Shown here piece by piece: positions 9,054 through 20,366 of a DNA stretch of 64,000 nt. Source of the stretch: an uncultured Gammaproteobacteria bacterium (GTDB lineage: Bacteria; Pseudomonadota; Gammaproteobacteria; CAMYKB01); assembly GCA_947258875.1 (NCBI GenBank), contig CAMYKB010000005.1:1-64000 (forward strand). The letters are read 5' to 3'. The translations under genes and the position numbers were made by a program. A model generated the notes under the pieces. The model did not search any database. It was given only the letters and a program-made list of their open reading frames with translations, and was not told the origin of the DNA. The first letter of the stretch is position 1. Each line of letters begins with the position of its first letter.

Positions 9054-9527
9054 TTAGCTTGACTGACTAATTGCACTTAAATTCTGTAGCGTCTGCATGC
9101 AGGCCGTCGCCGCTTCTGCGCCCTTCTTTTTGAAATGTTCGAAAAAAAAGTTATGGTGTTCTTCATGATCGTGAAAACAATGCGGAGTCAGTACGACTGA
9201 AAGAATAGGGATTTCATAATCTAATTGCACACGCATCATGGCATCGGAAACCGTAGTCGCCACAAAGTCATGACGATAGATACCACCATCCGTAATGAGC
9301 CCGGCAGCCACAATAATGTCGTATTTTCCGGTTTTCGCCAGCAACTTTGCCTGCAGCGGAATCTCCAGACTACCGGGCACATCAAAAATGTTGATTTGCT
9401 CGTGAGAGATTCTTTTTTGCCCTAGCTCAAAGATAAAGCTGTCACGAGCCTGGTCGACAATATCTTTGTGCCAACTGGACTGTATAAATGCAATGTGCGC
9501 ATTCTCGGGAGTGTGTTTTTGATTCAT
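9054..9527 (-). CDS. ribH: 6,7-dimethyl-8-ribityllumazine synthase, type II (RibH2-like)
   Basis: Catalyses the penultimate step of riboflavin synthesis, joining the pyrimidine and butanone phosphate to lumazine. The sequence (IAFIQSSWHKDIVDQAR, VPGSLEIPLQAKLLAKTGKY, GGIYRHDFVATTVSDAMMRVQL, LTPHCFHDHEEHH) follows the Brucella/rhizobial RibH2 pattern rather than the common icosahedral enzyme. At 157 residues it is complete. An FMN riboswitch lies upstream on the same strand, so it is repressed when flavin is plentiful. No other rib gene is nearby, suggesting a second, separately controlled copy; that part is inference. Confidence 0.88.
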   Translation of the reverse strand: MNQKHTPENAHIAFIQSSWHKDIVDQARDSFIFELGQKRISHEQINIFDVPGSLEIPLQAKLLAKTGKYDIIVAAGLITDGGIYRHDFVATTVSDAMMRVQLDYEIPILSVVLTPHCFHDHEEHHNFFFEHFKKKGAEAATACMQTLQNLSAISQSS

Positions 9528-9616
9528 GATGCTGCCCCATACTTATGACGAATAAGCGGGGCGCAAGAAAATGCAGCCCACAGCATCCATGATACTGGGT
9601 GGCAGACATCATCCCG

Positions 9617-9756
<140 letters not shown>

Positions 9757-9813
9757 CGATTGAACTAGAAACTGATTATAGTGTTGCTCGCCCGCTTATG
9801 TACAATAGAATGC

Positions 9814-10428
9814 ATGAATGAAGTCATTATCAAGGCTGCAAAACGTCATCTGCTAAAAACCGATAAGGTTATGGCCGGCCTGATCAGGACACATAAACCT
9901 TATGCACAGGTGAATGCACTTAAGCAACGCTCGCCCTATTTTCATGTTCTGGTTCAATCAATTATTAATCAGCAATTATCAGTAAAAGCCGCACATACCA
10001 TTAGCCAGCGCCTACTGGCCTGCCAGGGTAGCCGTTTTTTTAATGCGGACAAGTTGTATAAACTGCCTGAAAACACCTTGCGCAATTGCGGTATCTCGCG
10101 CAACAAGATTCGCTATATCAAGGCTATCGCAACTGCTGTAATGAATAACGAGCTTAATTTCCGAAAACTTGTGAGGCAGGATGATGATGCGGTACGGGAT
10201 GCACTGACACAGCTTCCCGGCATCGGTCGTTGGAGTGCGGATATGTTTTTGATGAGCGCACTGAAACGGCCGGATGTGTTGCCACTGGGCGATCTGGTGC
10301 TGCGCAAATCAATGCAACGGTATTACACACTGGCGCCTGAATGCCGGCAGGACGAATACCTGCGCATCGCCGAACCCTGGCGTCCATATCGCACCATTGC
10401 TTGCCGTTATCTCTGGTCGGCGCTCTAA
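9814..10428 (+). CDS. DNA-3-methyladenine glycosylase, AlkA/Mag1-like
   Basis: Base-excision repair enzyme removing alkylated purines. The 204-residue protein has the helix-hairpin-helix GPD fold: QSIINQQLSVKAAHTISQR at the front, then the HhH motif LPGIGRWSADMFLM and the catalytic aspartate in PLGDLVLRK. It ends with the conserved WRPYRTIACRYLW. I start it at MNEVIIKAA; the ORF-track GTG lies 11 codons upstream. A TACAAT hexamer seven bases before this ATG could even mean a leaderless transcript, which is speculative. It diverges from the FMN-riboswitch transcript. Confidence 0.87.
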   Translation: MNEVIIKAAKRHLLKTDKVMAGLIRTHKPYAQVNALKQRSPYFHVLVQSIINQQLSVKAAHTISQRLLACQGSRFFNADKLYKLPENTLRNCGISRNKIRYIKAIATAVMNNELNFRKLVRQDDDAVRDALTQLPGIGRWSADMFLMSALKRPDVLPLGDLVLRKSMQRYYTLAPECRQDEYLRIAEPWRPYRTIACRYLWSAL

Positions 10429-10654
10429 AATCAGTCCCAAGACCTGTAATGCGCATCAATATAGTGCTTTGCCAGGCTTGGCCGTTGACCGTTATTCTCT
10501 GTATTTATTTGTGTAACGTGCTCAAAATTAGCCTGAAGTTCTCTAGACTACCTTTAATAGTGTAGGGTAGGAATAACGAATGGCAGGAAATTTGCTTGAT
10601 TAAGCTCAATACATTCGTGCAGGAAAATGTGAGAATGCCCAAAATAACAACTTT

Positions 10655-13225
10655 ATGGCAACTACAATGAGTGGAACCAGCTTTACAGTCGAAGTTCAAC
10701 CCCGTATTCCTGAAAGGCTGAGCAGGCTTGCGGAACTGGCTAATGATCTATTGTATTCCTGGGATCGCCAGGTCAGGGCCTTATTTTACCGACTGGATCG
10801 CGATCTTTGGGAGGCTTGCGGGCACAACCCGAAAGTCTTCCTGCGTCGTGTTTCGCAAAAACGCTTACTGGAAGCTGAGAAAGACCGTGGCTTCATCGAG
10901 GACTACAATCTCGCGCTTTCCGCCTATGATACCTATCACCGTGAAGGGCTGCGTTCAGGACTCGAACAGATGCTCGATCCCGAGCACGACCTGGTGGCCT
11001 ATTTTTGTGCTGAATTCGGACTGCACGAGAGTTTTCCTCTTTACTCCGGAGGTCTGGGCATACTGGCAGGTGATCACTGTAAAGCAGCCAGCGATCTTGG
11101 CCTGCCCTTTGTTGGCATAGGCCTGTTGTACAGGCGAGGTTATTTCACGCAAACCATTGATAACCATGGCAACCAGATTGCCCATTACACACCCACAAAG
11201 TTCAATGACCTGCCTATCCAACCAGCCGTTGGCAGTAATGGCGAAGAAATACATGTGCAGGTTGACCTGTCTGAGCGCCAGGTAACACTCAAACTCTGGC
11301 AAGCCAAAGCGGGACATATCACGCTCTATTTACTGGATAGCGATTTACCGGTAAATAGTGAGCAAGATCGCTCCATCACCTATCAATTGTATGGCGGTGA
11401 TAAGACAACACGCATACAGCAAGAAATCGTATTGGGTATTGGTGGTGTCCGTGCGCTGCGCGCATTGGGTAAAAACCCAACCATCTGGCACATCAATGAG
11501 GGTCACGCAGCTTTTCAGATACTCGAACGCTGCCGCGAGCATGTCGTTAAAGGTATGGATTTCGACAGTGCCATTGAACTGGTAGCCAGTGCTACCGCCT
11601 TCACGACTCATACACCGGTGGCAGCCGGGCACGACATTTTCGATAAAGATCTGATCACCACGTATTTTCGTGATTATCTGAAACAACTTAAGATCGATAG
11701 CAGTACATTTAGTAATTTAGGTGAATCACCAATAGACAGTAATGGCTTCAATATGACGGCACTTGCTCTACGAGGCTCACGATTTCATAACGGCGTCAGC
11801 CGCATCCACGGTGGCGTTGCCTCGAATATGGAAGCATATATATGGCCGCAAACGCCTAAGGAAGAGAATCCGATCACCTATGTCACTAATGGTGTGCACT
11901 TGCCGACTTTCCTGGCAAGGGAATGGGTTAGTTTGCTGGATACCCGCTTTAGCGATTGGCGCGGCGAATTACTTAATCCAGAGTATTGGCAGAATGTCAT
12001 GGAACAGATTCCCGATCACCGCTGCTGGAGCCTGCGACAAGAGTTAAAATCTGCCATGCTGCAGGATGTGCAACGCCGTGTATTAATTCAAAGCCAGCGC
12101 AACGGTTGCAGTGACGCGCATATTAAACGTATATGTCAACACCTGATCAAACCACAAGAGGATGTGCTGGTATTGGGTTTTGCTCGCCGTTTTGCAACTT
12201 ATAAACGCGCCACCCTGTTATTGTCCGATCCCGAACGCCTCAGTCGTCTCCTCAATGATTCTAACCGGCCTGTGCTAATTATTTTTTCTGGCAAGGCGCA
12301 CCCGAATGATATTCCAGGCCAGCAACTTATCAAGTCAATTCATGACTATGCAGAACGTCCTGAATTTCAGGGAAAGATTATTTTTCTGGAAGGCTACGAT
12401 ATGGCGCTGGCACGCAAACTGGTTACGGGTGTGGATGTCTGGCTTAACACACCTCAATACCCTCTCGAGGCCAGTGGCACTTCAGGTGAAAAAGCTGCGA
12501 TCAATGGTGTGTTGAACCTCAGTGTACTCGATGGCTGGTGGGGAGAAGGTTATGACGGTGACAATGGCTGGGCTATTACGCCACATGGCTCCGAATTCGA
12601 TGCTGAATACCGTGATCGCGAGGAGGCCCATGATTTGATGGACATCCTTGAGAAAGAAGTTATTCCTCTGTATTACGACCGGGATCATAAAGGTTACTCG
12701 GAGGGTTGGGTCAGAAAGTGTAAAGCATCAATGCAGTCCATCATCCCGCGCTTCAATGCGATGCGAATGGTCATGGATTATGTAACCAAATTATATACAC
12801 CCGCCAAAAATCAACATCAGAAACTGGCAGCAAATAACGGTGCCCAGGCGCGCGAACTGGCAAGCTGGAAGCAAAAAATCAGGAAGCAGTGGTCAGGGGT
12901 ACGTGTTAAAGGTATTTCCGAGGCGCCCCAGGCGATCGAATATGATGAAAAATTGCCACTCAGCGTCAAGGTTTTTTTAAATGGGCTGGCCGCTGATGAT
13001 GTGGCTGTTGAATGCCTCATTGGAACACAGAGAGAAGCTGAGTCATTCAAAGTGTTAGAAAGATTCTTTCTGAAACCACAAAATAACACCGACTCCGGTG
13101 AGACGATTTATTCTGCCAACGAAAAATTGCAACATTCCGGTTTGCAAAGCTATAAAATTCGTATTTACCCTTATCATTCGTTGTTGAGTCATCGTTTTGA
13201 AATCGGTTATATGTTGTGGTTGTAA
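10655..13225 (+). CDS. glgP: Alpha-glucan (glycogen) phosphorylase
   Basis: Releases glucose-1-phosphate from glycogen using pyridoxal phosphate. The 856-residue protein belongs to the alpha-glucan phosphorylase branch that carries an extra N-terminal domain (RIPERLSRLAELANDLLYSW, the DUF3417 region), not the E. coli-like GlgP. Seen are EFGLHESFPLYSGGLGILAGD, HINEGHAAF, THTPVAAGHD and the PLP-lysine loop ASGTSGEKAAINGVLN. The start has a poor ribosome site. It is the first gene of the glycogen block and stands alone on its strand, with malQ convergent beyond a repeat-bearing gap. Confidence 0.92.
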   Translation: MATTMSGTSFTVEVQPRIPERLSRLAELANDLLYSWDRQVRALFYRLDRDLWEACGHNPKVFLRRVSQKRLLEAEKDRGFIEDYNLALSAYDTYHREGLRSGLEQMLDPEHDLVAYFCAEFGLHESFPLYSGGLGILAGDHCKAASDLGLPFVGIGLLYRRGYFTQTIDNHGNQIAHYTPTKFNDLPIQPAVGSNGEEIHVQVDLSERQVTLKLWQAKAGHITLYLLDSDLPVNSEQDRSITYQLYGGDKTTRIQQEIVLGIGGVRALRALGKNPTIWHINEGHAAFQILERCREHVVKGMDFDSAIELVASATAFTTHTPVAAGHDIFDKDLITTYFRDYLKQLKIDSSTFSNLGESPIDSNGFNMTALALRGSRFHNGVSRIHGGVASNMEAYIWPQTPKEENPITYVTNGVHLPTFLAREWVSLLDTRFSDWRGELLNPEYWQNVMEQIPDHRCWSLRQELKSAMLQDVQRRVLIQSQRNGCSDAHIKRICQHLIKPQEDVLVLGFARRFATYKRATLLLSDPERLSRLLNDSNRPVLIIFSGKAHPNDIPGQQLIKSIHDYAERPEFQGKIIFLEGYDMALARKLVTGVDVWLNTPQYPLEASGTSGEKAAINGVLNLSVLDGWWGEGYDGDNGWAITPHGSEFDAEYRDREEAHDLMDILEKEVIPLYYDRDHKGYSEGWVRKCKASMQSIIPRFNAMRMVMDYVTKLYTPAKNQHQKLAANNGAQARELASWKQKIRKQWSGVRVKGISEAPQAIEYDEKLPLSVKVFLNGLAADDVAVECLIGTQREAESFKVLERFFLKPQNNTDSGETIYSANEKLQHSGLQSYKIRIYPYHSLLSHRFEIGYMLWL

Positions 13226-13547
13226 ATACCTTCAACAACCCCTGATTAATTCATGACCGGCAGTTCTAAGCCTTAAATCGCCATGCTTCTCGGCAACTGC
13301 TCCCTGCGTTGCTCTACCTCCTGCATCCATGCAGTCGTCGGCAACTGCTCCCTGCGTTGCCCTACCTCCTGTATCTGACTTCCATGGATGGAGGAAATGC
13401 AAAAAAACTGTAGAGAGCAATCTTTGCCGTGTACTCGTATAATCTACAGCTTGGTTCTAGAGATTTTTGTTCTCGATTGAGTTCGTCCTGAGAAGTATTA
13501 CAGGTGAGCGCTGTTTACGAACCTGAGGATGGATTTAGTCAGAGATT
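13226..13547. other. Intergenic gap between glgP and malQ holding a tandem repeat
   Basis: This 322-base stretch separates two convergent genes. Apart from the 48-base tandem repeat described separately and a short palindromic patch (CTGCATCCATGCAG), I see no credible gene. The 62-codon minus-strand ORF in the track is just the repeat read through. No standard terminator with a T-run was found for either gene. Confidence 0.6.
13290..13385. repeat. 48-bp imperfect tandem repeat, two units
   Basis: TCGGCAACTGCTCCCTGCGT starts at 13290 and again at 13338; the shared core continues with GC(T/C)CTACCTCCTG, and the units diverge afterwards. The 48-base period is a multiple of three, and the minus strand reads GGRATQGAVA twice, but nothing else suggests a gene. 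It looks like a noncoding tandem or dispersed repeat placed between convergent transcripts. Confidence 0.75.
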
Positions 13548-15032
13548 TTAATCTTTCAGCCGTCCATAGAGGCCGAGCATACGCCTTAAACGTTGAGGCA
13601 GATCAGTGCTCATCTGGCTGGGTTGGTAACGCCATTGCCAGTTACCACTGACGGTGCCAGGAACGTTCATGCGATTGCCCTGCCCCAGCCCCAGAATATC
13701 CTGCATGGGAAGTATTGCCAATCGTGCGACCGAGGCCAGCACGCAACGGTTTAACGCCCACGGCATAGATTCTTGAGTGTTGCCAAGATAGTTGTTTACC
13801 CTGGTTTTTTCGTCAATGGCAAGTGATTGATACCATGACAGCGTTGTGTCGTTATCATGTGTGCCGGTATACGCCACCATATTTCTTTCATGATTATGCG
13901 GAAGATATGGGTTGTTTGCATTGCCATCAAATGCAAATTGCAGGATTTTCATTCCCGGCAGCTGAAATAATTGCCGTAATGCGTTGACCTCTGGTGTAAT
14001 CACGCCAAGGTCTTCTGCCACCAGTGGCAGATGATCAAAGTGCTTGTATAGAGTCGCCAGTAAGGCTTCACCCGGTGCCTTTACCCACCGGCCGCCGATG
14101 GCGGTATCGGAGCTGACAGGGATTTCCCAACAGGCTTCAAAACCCCTGAAATGGTCGATACGTATCAAATCGAACATGGTGAGTTGGGTATGCATGCGAC
14201 GAATCCACCAGTCAAAATGTTCTGCCTGCATACGTTCCCAGTGATATAGAGGATTACCCCAGCGCTGTCCTGTTTCGGAAAAATAATCCGGTGGGACACC
14301 TGCCACAACCTCGGGGGAGCCATGTTCATCAATCGTGAAATATTCGCGATGTGCCCAGACTTCAGCACTGTCGTGTGCAACGAAGATTGGCATGTCGCCG
14401 AAGATCATAATTTGGTGGCGATGGGCATAGGTTTTGAGTTCGCTCCATTGTGTAAAAAAAACGAACTGCTCAAATTTGACCTGTTCTATCTCGGACGACA
14501 ATGCCTGGCATGCTTTTTCGAGCGCCGCAGGCTGTCTGTCACGGTATATAGGCAGCCAGTCGGTCCAGTGGCTGTTACCCTGATTTTGCCGGAGTGCGCT
14601 GTACAAGGCATAATCATTCAACCATGTAGCTGAGCGCTTCACAAAATTATCGTAGTGATAACGATCATTCTGAGAGGCATTGGCTTCAAAGCCGATCCGC
14701 GCGATCTGCAGGCATCCTCGCCGCATAGAGGCGTTCACAGGCTCATCAAGCAAGGTGTGGGCGCTTAACCAGCCCCTGTCTACCAACCAATCGAGGCTAA
14801 TCAATAACGGATTGCCGGCATGGACTGAGAGGCACTGGTAGGGTGAATTATCTTCATGTGTCGGACCAAGAGGCAGGGTTTGCCAGACTGTGATGCCGCT
14901 TGCTGCAAGGAATTCGATGAACCGATAGGCTTCATGACCAAAATCGCCATGATCTGCGTGGCCTGGTAGTGAAGTTGGATGAAGCAGGATTCCTGCACGT
15001 CGCTGATCGAGGATCGCGCGCGAGTGACTCAC
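13548..15032 (-). CDS. malQ: 4-alpha-glucanotransferase (amylomaltase)
   Basis: GH77 enzyme that transfers maltosyl and longer glucan segments, trimming and recycling maltodextrins. The 494-residue protein starts with RRAGILLHPTSLPG and holds FGDMPIFVAHDSAEVWAH, FDLIRIDHFRGFEACWEIP (catalytic Asp nucleophile), LVAEDLGVITPEV (acid/base Glu) and AYTGTHDNDTT. The start codon is GTG and overlaps the stop of the GH57 gene by four bases (GTGA), so the two are translationally coupled. It is the last gene of the glgC-GH57-malQ operon. Confidence 0.93.
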   Translation of the reverse strand: MSHSRAILDQRRAGILLHPTSLPGHADHGDFGHEAYRFIEFLAASGITVWQTLPLGPTHEDNSPYQCLSVHAGNPLLISLDWLVDRGWLSAHTLLDEPVNASMRRGCLQIARIGFEANASQNDRYHYDNFVKRSATWLNDYALYSALRQNQGNSHWTDWLPIYRDRQPAALEKACQALSSEIEQVKFEQFVFFTQWSELKTYAHRHQIMIFGDMPIFVAHDSAEVWAHREYFTIDEHGSPEVVAGVPPDYFSETGQRWGNPLYHWERMQAEHFDWWIRRMHTQLTMFDLIRIDHFRGFEACWEIPVSSDTAIGGRWVKAPGEALLATLYKHFDHLPLVAEDLGVITPEVNALRQLFQLPGMKILQFAFDGNANNPYLPHNHERNMVAYTGTHDNDTTLSWYQSLAIDEKTRVNNYLGNTQESMPWALNRCVLASVARLAILPMQDILGLGQGNRMNVPGTVSGNWQWRYQPSQMSTDLPQRLRRMLGLYGRLKD

Positions 15033-16741
15033 GCCTGCTCATGTCCCGGGCGCATGGCGCCACCCATGGCGGGTGTGCCACTACCATGGGTAAAGGTATG
15101 CGATAGATAAGCTGGCGGTTCCAGCCCCAGGTATTGGTACAGATTCGCCAGATGCACCCGGTACAGGCGTTCGAAGTCGCTGACTGTCTGTGCCGGGTTG
15201 TAATCGCCGAACCACCAGAACCAGTCTGAACCTTCACAAATCGCCAATTGTTGCTCGGCTGCTTTTACGTGGTCGTCGTTAAGCCGCCCTGAGGACAGAA
15301 TAGAGTCAAAGCTATGCTTGGCATCACCCAGCATATCCCAGCCCCGGTTCTTATCGGTATCGCCAATCCATGTCGAGAATGTGCCGTAAACCCAGCTGCC
15401 CGCGACGATATGCGGCAGCTTCACAGGTTGTGTATCTTTATCAGCAAGATATTCCGAATAAGTTGTCAGCTCGAGATCCGCATGGTTCGCCAGTGCTTTA
15501 TAGAGGGCGCTGAGAAAATGGTAACCATTTTCCGGATAGTGCTCCCAGGCGTTTTCACCATCGAGGATGATAGACACGATAGCGTCGGAATGAGATGCAC
15601 GAGAGTTATCGATATTTTCCAGATGATGAACAAGGTTTGCAACGGCGTCATCGGCATGCCAGTCCGAATAGGTAAAGCCTATAAGGTCGGAGAGCCCATC
15701 ATTGCGGAAAAAGCATGCCGTGTCTGATCCATCCAATAGATAGGCCTGGTGATTGCTGGAACCACTATCTTCGACAGCGAGCCCTGATACTTTCAGGCTG
15801 TTATGCATCACCGCTTCACCACTGGCTGCCCAACGAAAACCAAATTCAGACAACAGTTTGAGTGTCTGTTCACTAATACTACCTTCAGAGGGCCAGCAAC
15901 CCTGCGGCAAGAAACCAAAAAAGTGCTTAAATGTCTCGATTCCCTTTTGCAGATGCCAGCGCGCACGCGCCTCACCATCCGGGTATTTTTCCAGTAATGG
16001 TAATGGCGCATCAGGCATGGCCTCATGCGCGCTTTTAAGATCCAGTAACAAGGGCACAATAGGGTGTGCATAGGGTGTCATTGACAACTCGATGCGACCT
16101 GCTTCTGCCAGGACGCGGTAGCGCCCGATGACAGTTGCACACAATCCACCGATGATATCCAGCAGTTCACGGCGATCGTGTAAGGTGTAGCCACGCTGTT
16201 TCTTCATCAGTTTACGGATACGTGGGTCATCAGTCCGCACCGTCTCTGCCATCCATGCAAGGTGATACCAGACCAGTAAATCGGCATAGTATTGGTCTGC
16301 TGCATACATGACAGTATCTGCATGTGCGATCATCCACTCTGCCATTGCAGCCAGTCTTTTATACGGCGTGAAACGATTGATTAATCGCTCCTCATTGGCT
16401 CTCAGACAGGACTTTATTAAACTGATACGCTGCTCCGGCGCTGCAGGCAATGCTGGTCCCGCCAATGCGGCCAATAAGGGGTCGCGGATCGCGGCACTGT
16501 TTTGCAGGAAGCCCCTGACCTGTTGCGCGTAGTCATCAATCTGTTCCAGCAGGATGGGTGCAAAATTGACCACAGCGCGTGCTTCGGGCAGTGCCTCCAG
16601 ATGCGCTACCATGTCAACATAGTCTTTGATGGTATGCAGATAAGTCCAGGGTAACTGGTATTCACCTGTGCGCAGATCACGATATTCCGGCTGATGCATA
16701 TGCCAATAGATGACTACCTTAAGCGGTCGTTTAACGGACAT
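15029..16741 (-). CDS. Glycoside hydrolase family 57 protein
   Basis: A GH57 enzyme acting on alpha-glucans; the family includes amylases, branching enzymes and 4-alpha-glucanotransferases, and sequence alone does not decide which. The N-terminal [11 protein letters not shown] is the family's substrate motif. The nucleophile region reads [10 protein letters not shown] and the acid region [19 protein letters not shown]. It has 570 residues, with a C-terminal helical part. Its start overlaps the end of glgC by 11 bases and its end overlaps malQ by four, so it belongs to the glycogen operon and probably remodels or degrades the polymer. Confidence 0.88.
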   Translation of the reverse strand: MSVKRPLKVVIYWHMHQPEYRDLRTGEYQLPWTYLHTIKDYVDMVAHLEALPEARAVVNFAPILLEQIDDYAQQVRGFLQNSAAIRDPLLAALAGPALPAAPEQRISLIKSCLRANEERLINRFTPYKRLAAMAEWMIAHADTVMYAADQYYADLLVWYHLAWMAETVRTDDPRIRKLMKKQRGYTLHDRRELLDIIGGLCATVIGRYRVLAEAGRIELSMTPYAHPIVPLLLDLKSAHEAMPDAPLPLLEKYPDGEARARWHLQKGIETFKHFFGFLPQGCWPSEGSISEQTLKLLSEFGFRWAASGEAVMHNSLKVSGLAVEDSGSSNHQAYLLDGSDTACFFRNDGLSDLIGFTYSDWHADDAVANLVHHLENIDNSRASHSDAIVSIILDGENAWEHYPENGYHFLSALYKALANHADLELTTYSEYLADKDTQPVKLPHIVAGSWVYGTFSTWIGDTDKNRGWDMLGDAKHSFDSILSSGRLNDDHVKAAEQQLAICEGSDWFWWFGDYNPAQTVSDFERLYRVHLANLYQYLGLEPPAYLSHTFTHGSGTPAMGGAMRPGHEQA

Positions 16742-17999
16742 GGTGCATTTCCTGGCCGAGCATATCGGGTGTTACTAAAACCACTTTACCGGGTGTGACA
16801 TGATAATGTTGTGCGTCGTATGCTAAATCTTCACCAATGATCGTGCCGTCCTTGATGTGACAACTTTTATCGATTATGGCACGTTTGATACGACAATTAC
16901 GGCCAATCGTGACCTCCGGGAGTATCACAGAATCCTCAATATGTGAGTAGGCATTGACATGAACATTTGAAAACAGTAGCGAATGCCTGACATGTGCACC
17001 TGAAATGATGCAACCGCCGGAGACCATGGAATCAACCGCCATACCTCGCCGGTCCTCGTTATCGAAGATGAATTTTGCTGGTGGTGCCTGTTCCTGATAG
17101 GTCCATATTGGCCATTCATTATCGTACAGGTTTAGTTCGGGCGTCACGCCAATCAGTTCCAGATTGGCTTTCCAAAACGCATCCACGGTGCCCACATCTC
17201 GCCAGTAAATCTGTTTATCCGTCTCCTCATCGCGGAACGGATAGGCATATGCACGGTATTTTGAAATCACTGAAGGGATAACATCCTTGCCAAAATCATG
17301 TGCGGAATATGGGGTATCAGCATCCTTGATGAGCTGTTCAATCAGAAATGCGGTCTTGAATATGTAAATCCCCATGGATATAAGTGCCACATCAGGATTT
17401 CCTGGCATGGATTCAGGCTCATCAGGTTTTTCCACAAAGTTTATAATACGTCCCTCATCGTCAACACCCATGACGCCAAAGGCGCTCGCCTGATCAATCG
17501 GGACCTCGATACAGCCCACCGTCAAGTCCGCGTCACGTTCTGTATGGAATGCCACCATCGGACCATAATCCATTTTATAGATATGATCGCCTGCCAAAAT
17601 AAGCACATACTCGGGTGAATGGCTGCGAATGATATCGAGATTTTGATAAACGGCATCGGCGGTACCCTTGTACCAGGAAGCCTCGATGCGTTGCTGGGCT
17701 GGCAATAACTCGACGTACTCACCAAATTCACCGCGCAGGAAGCTCCAGCCATTCTGCATATGCCGGATCAGTGAATGCGCCTTGTATTGGGTCAGTACAC
17801 CCACCTGGCGTATGCCCGAATTTATGCAGTTAGATAATGGAAAATCGATAATCCGGAACTTGCCGCCAAAAGGTACAGCGGGTTTTGCACGCCACATGGT
17901 TAGGTGCTTGAGTCGTGAACCTCGACCGCCAGCAAGGATCAAGGCCATCGTTTCTCGCGTGAGACGGCTAACAAATCGTTGTGAGTGATCAAATTCCAT
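16731..17999 (-). CDS. glgC: Glucose-1-phosphate adenylyltransferase
   Basis: Makes ADP-glucose, the committed step of bacterial glycogen synthesis. The 422-residue protein has the nucleotidyl-transferase motif [15 protein letters not shown], the activator and substrate region [20 protein letters not shown], and the catalytic [14 protein letters not shown]. The C-terminal third is the left-handed beta-helix with repeats such as [19 protein letters not shown] minus-strand TATAAT lies about 20 bases before the start without a convincing -35. It leads the glgC-GH57-malQ operon and diverges from glgB across about 160 bases. Confidence 0.95.
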   Translation of the reverse strand: MEFDHSQRFVSRLTRETMALILAGGRGSRLKHLTMWRAKPAVPFGGKFRIIDFPLSNCINSGIRQVGVLTQYKAHSLIRHMQNGWSFLRGEFGEYVELLPAQQRIEASWYKGTADAVYQNLDIIRSHSPEYVLILAGDHIYKMDYGPMVAFHTERDADLTVGCIEVPIDQASAFGVMGVDDEGRIINFVEKPDEPESMPGNPDVALISMGIYIFKTAFLIEQLIKDADTPYSAHDFGKDVIPSVISKYRAYAYPFRDEETDKQIYWRDVGTVDAFWKANLELIGVTPELNLYDNEWPIWTYQEQAPPAKFIFDNEDRRGMAVDSMVSGGCIISGAHVRHSLLFSNVHVNAYSHIEDSVILPEVTIGRNCRIKRAIIDKSCHIKDGTIIGEDLAYDAQHYHVTPGKVVLVTPDMLGQEMHHVR

Positions 18000-18158
18000 G
18001 GTTATGTTTCATAGGATATTATAATTAGCAGCTTATGGTAGACAGTATTTATTGATAACATGATGTTTATCAGCCGTAATTGATACATATCAGGATTGCG
18101 ACTGAGTAATATTTGAAATAATGCACAAATCAAACCACAGTGGTTAATGAGGCTGCAC

Positions 18159-20348
18159 ATGGTTACTGTCATAAACAGTATGCAAATACCAGAAGATCTA
18201 CAGAGACTCCTGGATGCGCGTCATCATGCGCCTTTTAAGCTGCTGGGGCCACACAAGCTGGCACCGGGACAGCTATGTGTACGCAGCCATATCCCCGGCG
18301 CCAAGACGGTGCGCATCAAGGCTGTCGACGCCCCAATGCAGCGCATGGGTAATACCGATATCTTCGAGTGGTCAGGCTATGAAGCGCTCGCTGACAGACA
18401 TTACCGTCTCGTCTGGGAGGATCAGTCCGGCCATCATCATGATATCTGTGATCCTTACAGTTTCAACCCGCAGATAAGTGATTATGATTTGCATCTCTTC
18501 GCTGAAGGCAAGCATTGGCATATCTACCGGATCCTGGGGGCACATTCGCGTGAAATCGATGGCATCCAGGGGGTATTGTTCGCGACCTGGGCGCCAAATG
18601 CGGAGCGTGTCAGTGTGGTGGGTGATTTTAACGCATGGGATGGCCGCCGCCACCCCATGCAGGTACACGGCAGCAGCGGTGTATGGGAATTATTTATTCC
18701 TGAACTGGATACAGGTACTCTGTACAAGTTTGAAATACGTAACCGTCAAACGGGCGATCTGCTGCTGAAATCGGATCCATACGGCAATCATTTCGAAATA
18801 CGCCCTGAAACCTCCTCCATAGTTGCCGAAGACAGCGCCTTTCAGTGGCGTGATAATGCTTGGTTTACACGTCGTGAGCAGGCTGACTGGCAACACGAAC
18901 CGCTGTCGATCTATGAGGTGCATCTTGGTTCGTGGCAACGCAGCGAAGAAAATGGCTTTCTCAATTACCGTGAACTTGCACACCGGCTTGTTGACTATGT
19001 CTCTTCATACGGTTTCACACATATCGAACTGCTACCTATCACTGAACACCCTCTCGATGCTTCGTGGGGATATCAAACAACAGGTTATTTTGCGCCGACC
19101 AGCCGGCATGGGTCACCTGATGATTTTCGTTACTTTGTTGATTATTGCCACCGGCACGGCATCGGCGTCATCCTCGATTGGGTGCCAGCCCATTTTCCCA
19201 AGGACAGTCATGCCCTCGCCCACTTCGATGGCAGTGCGCTCTACGAGCATGAAGACCCGAAAAAACGTGAACACCGGGACTGGGGCACCCACATTTATAA
19301 TTATAGCCGCAGCGAGGTTAAGAATTTTCTCTTGGCCAGCGCCATATACTGGCTCGAAGAGTTCCATATCGATGGTTTAAGGGTTGATGCAGTAGCCTCG
19401 ATGCTGTATCTCGATTATTCACGCGAGGAAGGCGACTGGATACCCAATATCTACGGAGGCAATGAAAACCTTGAGGCAATAGATTTTTTGCGCGAACTCA
19501 ATGAGTTGACACACGGGCAACACCCCGGCAGCCTGACTCTGGCTGAGGAATCGACAGCCTGGCCGCAGGTGACACGGCCTACCTGGGTCGGCGGCCTGGG
19601 CTTTTCCATGAAATGGAATATGGGATGGATGCATGACTCCCTGATCTATATGAGTAAAGACCCTGTTCACCGGCATTATCAACATGATCAGCTGACCTTC
19701 GGTTTGCTGTATGCCTTCACGGAAAATTTTGTTTTGCCGTTTTCACACGACGAGGTTGTTCACGGTAAGGCTTCAATGCTGCACAAAATGCCAGGAGATG
19801 AATGGCAGCAATTCGCCAATCTGCGTCTACTGTATACCTATATGTTCACTTACCCCGGCAAAAAATTGCTATTCATGGGGACCGAATTTGGTCAGGGAGA
19901 CGAATGGAACCACAATCAGGCACTCGCCTGGTATGTGCTGGATTACCCATTGCACAAGGGCGTACAAAAACTGGTGAGCGAGTTAAATACCCTCTATAAG
20001 AGTGAGCACGCCTTGTATCAGTACGAATTTGAACAGCAAGGGTTCGAATGGATAGATTGCCATGATGCCAGCCAGTCCGTATTGAGTTACTTAAGGCGCA
20101 GCGATGACGAGCTCCTGGTCGTTGTGCTCAATTTTACACCAGTACCTCGTAAGAAATATCGACTCGGTGTGCCGAGTCAGGGATATTACCGCGAGATTTT
20201 CAATTCGGATTCGACTCACTATGCTGGCAGTAATCTCGGTAACGGAGGTGGCATTGCTACAGAAAATACGCCCTGGATGGGGCATGCGCAGTCGATATGC
20301 ATAACCTTACCGCCCCTGGCAGGTCTGGTCTTTAAACTCCAGGAATAG
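18159..20348 (+). CDS. glgB: 1,4-alpha-glucan branching enzyme
   Basis: Introduces alpha-1,6 branches into glycogen. Seen in order: an extra N-terminal beta domain (to about residue 110), the CBM48 module ([22 protein letters not shown]), and a GH13 barrel with [18 protein letters not shown] (nucleophile Asp), [12 protein letters not shown] (acid Glu) and [12 protein letters not shown]. The length of about 730 residues is normal. I place the start at MVTVINS because GAGG lies six bases before that ATG; the ORF-track ATG four codons upstream has no such site. glgA follows after 18 bases. Confidence 0.94.
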   Translation: MVTVINSMQIPEDLQRLLDARHHAPFKLLGPHKLAPGQLCVRSHIPGAKTVRIKAVDAPMQRMGNTDIFEWSGYEALADRHYRLVWEDQSGHHHDICDPYSFNPQISDYDLHLFAEGKHWHIYRILGAHSREIDGIQGVLFATWAPNAERVSVVGDFNAWDGRRHPMQVHGSSGVWELFIPELDTGTLYKFEIRNRQTGDLLLKSDPYGNHFEIRPETSSIVAEDSAFQWRDNAWFTRREQADWQHEPLSIYEVHLGSWQRSEENGFLNYRELAHRLVDYVSSYGFTHIELLPITEHPLDASWGYQTTGYFAPTSRHGSPDDFRYFVDYCHRHGIGVILDWVPAHFPKDSHALAHFDGSALYEHEDPKKREHRDWGTHIYNYSRSEVKNFLLASAIYWLEEFHIDGLRVDAVASMLYLDYSREEGDWIPNIYGGNENLEAIDFLRELNELTHGQHPGSLTLAEESTAWPQVTRPTWVGGLGFSMKWNMGWMHDSLIYMSKDPVHRHYQHDQLTFGLLYAFTENFVLPFSHDEVVHGKASMLHKMPGDEWQQFANLRLLYTYMFTYPGKKLLFMGTEFGQGDEWNHNQALAWYVLDYPLHKGVQKLVSELNTLYKSEHALYQYEFEQQGFEWIDCHDASQSVLSYLRRSDDELLVVVLNFTPVPRKKYRLGVPSQGYYREIFNSDSTHYAGSNLGNGGGIATENTPWMGHAQSICITLPPLAGLVFKLQE

Positions 20349-20366
20349 AACAGGGACACACACCGC

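Noticed and set aside
9781-9830. Leaderless promoter for the AlkA-like gene
   Set aside because: TACAAT seven bases before the ATG is suggestive, but no -35 is found at a proper distance.
13290-13385. CRISPR-like repeat
   Set aside because: Only two adjacent units with no constant spacer size or unique spacers, and no cas genes.
13232-13420. 62-codon minus-strand ORF encoding a repeated GGRATQGAVA
   Set aside because: The reading frame is simply the 48-bp repeat; no start site, and the rest is not protein-like.
18053-18072. TGATAA-N8-TTATCA inverted repeat between glgC and glgB
   Set aside because: Six-base arms in A/T-rich DNA are expected by chance; too weak to call an operator.
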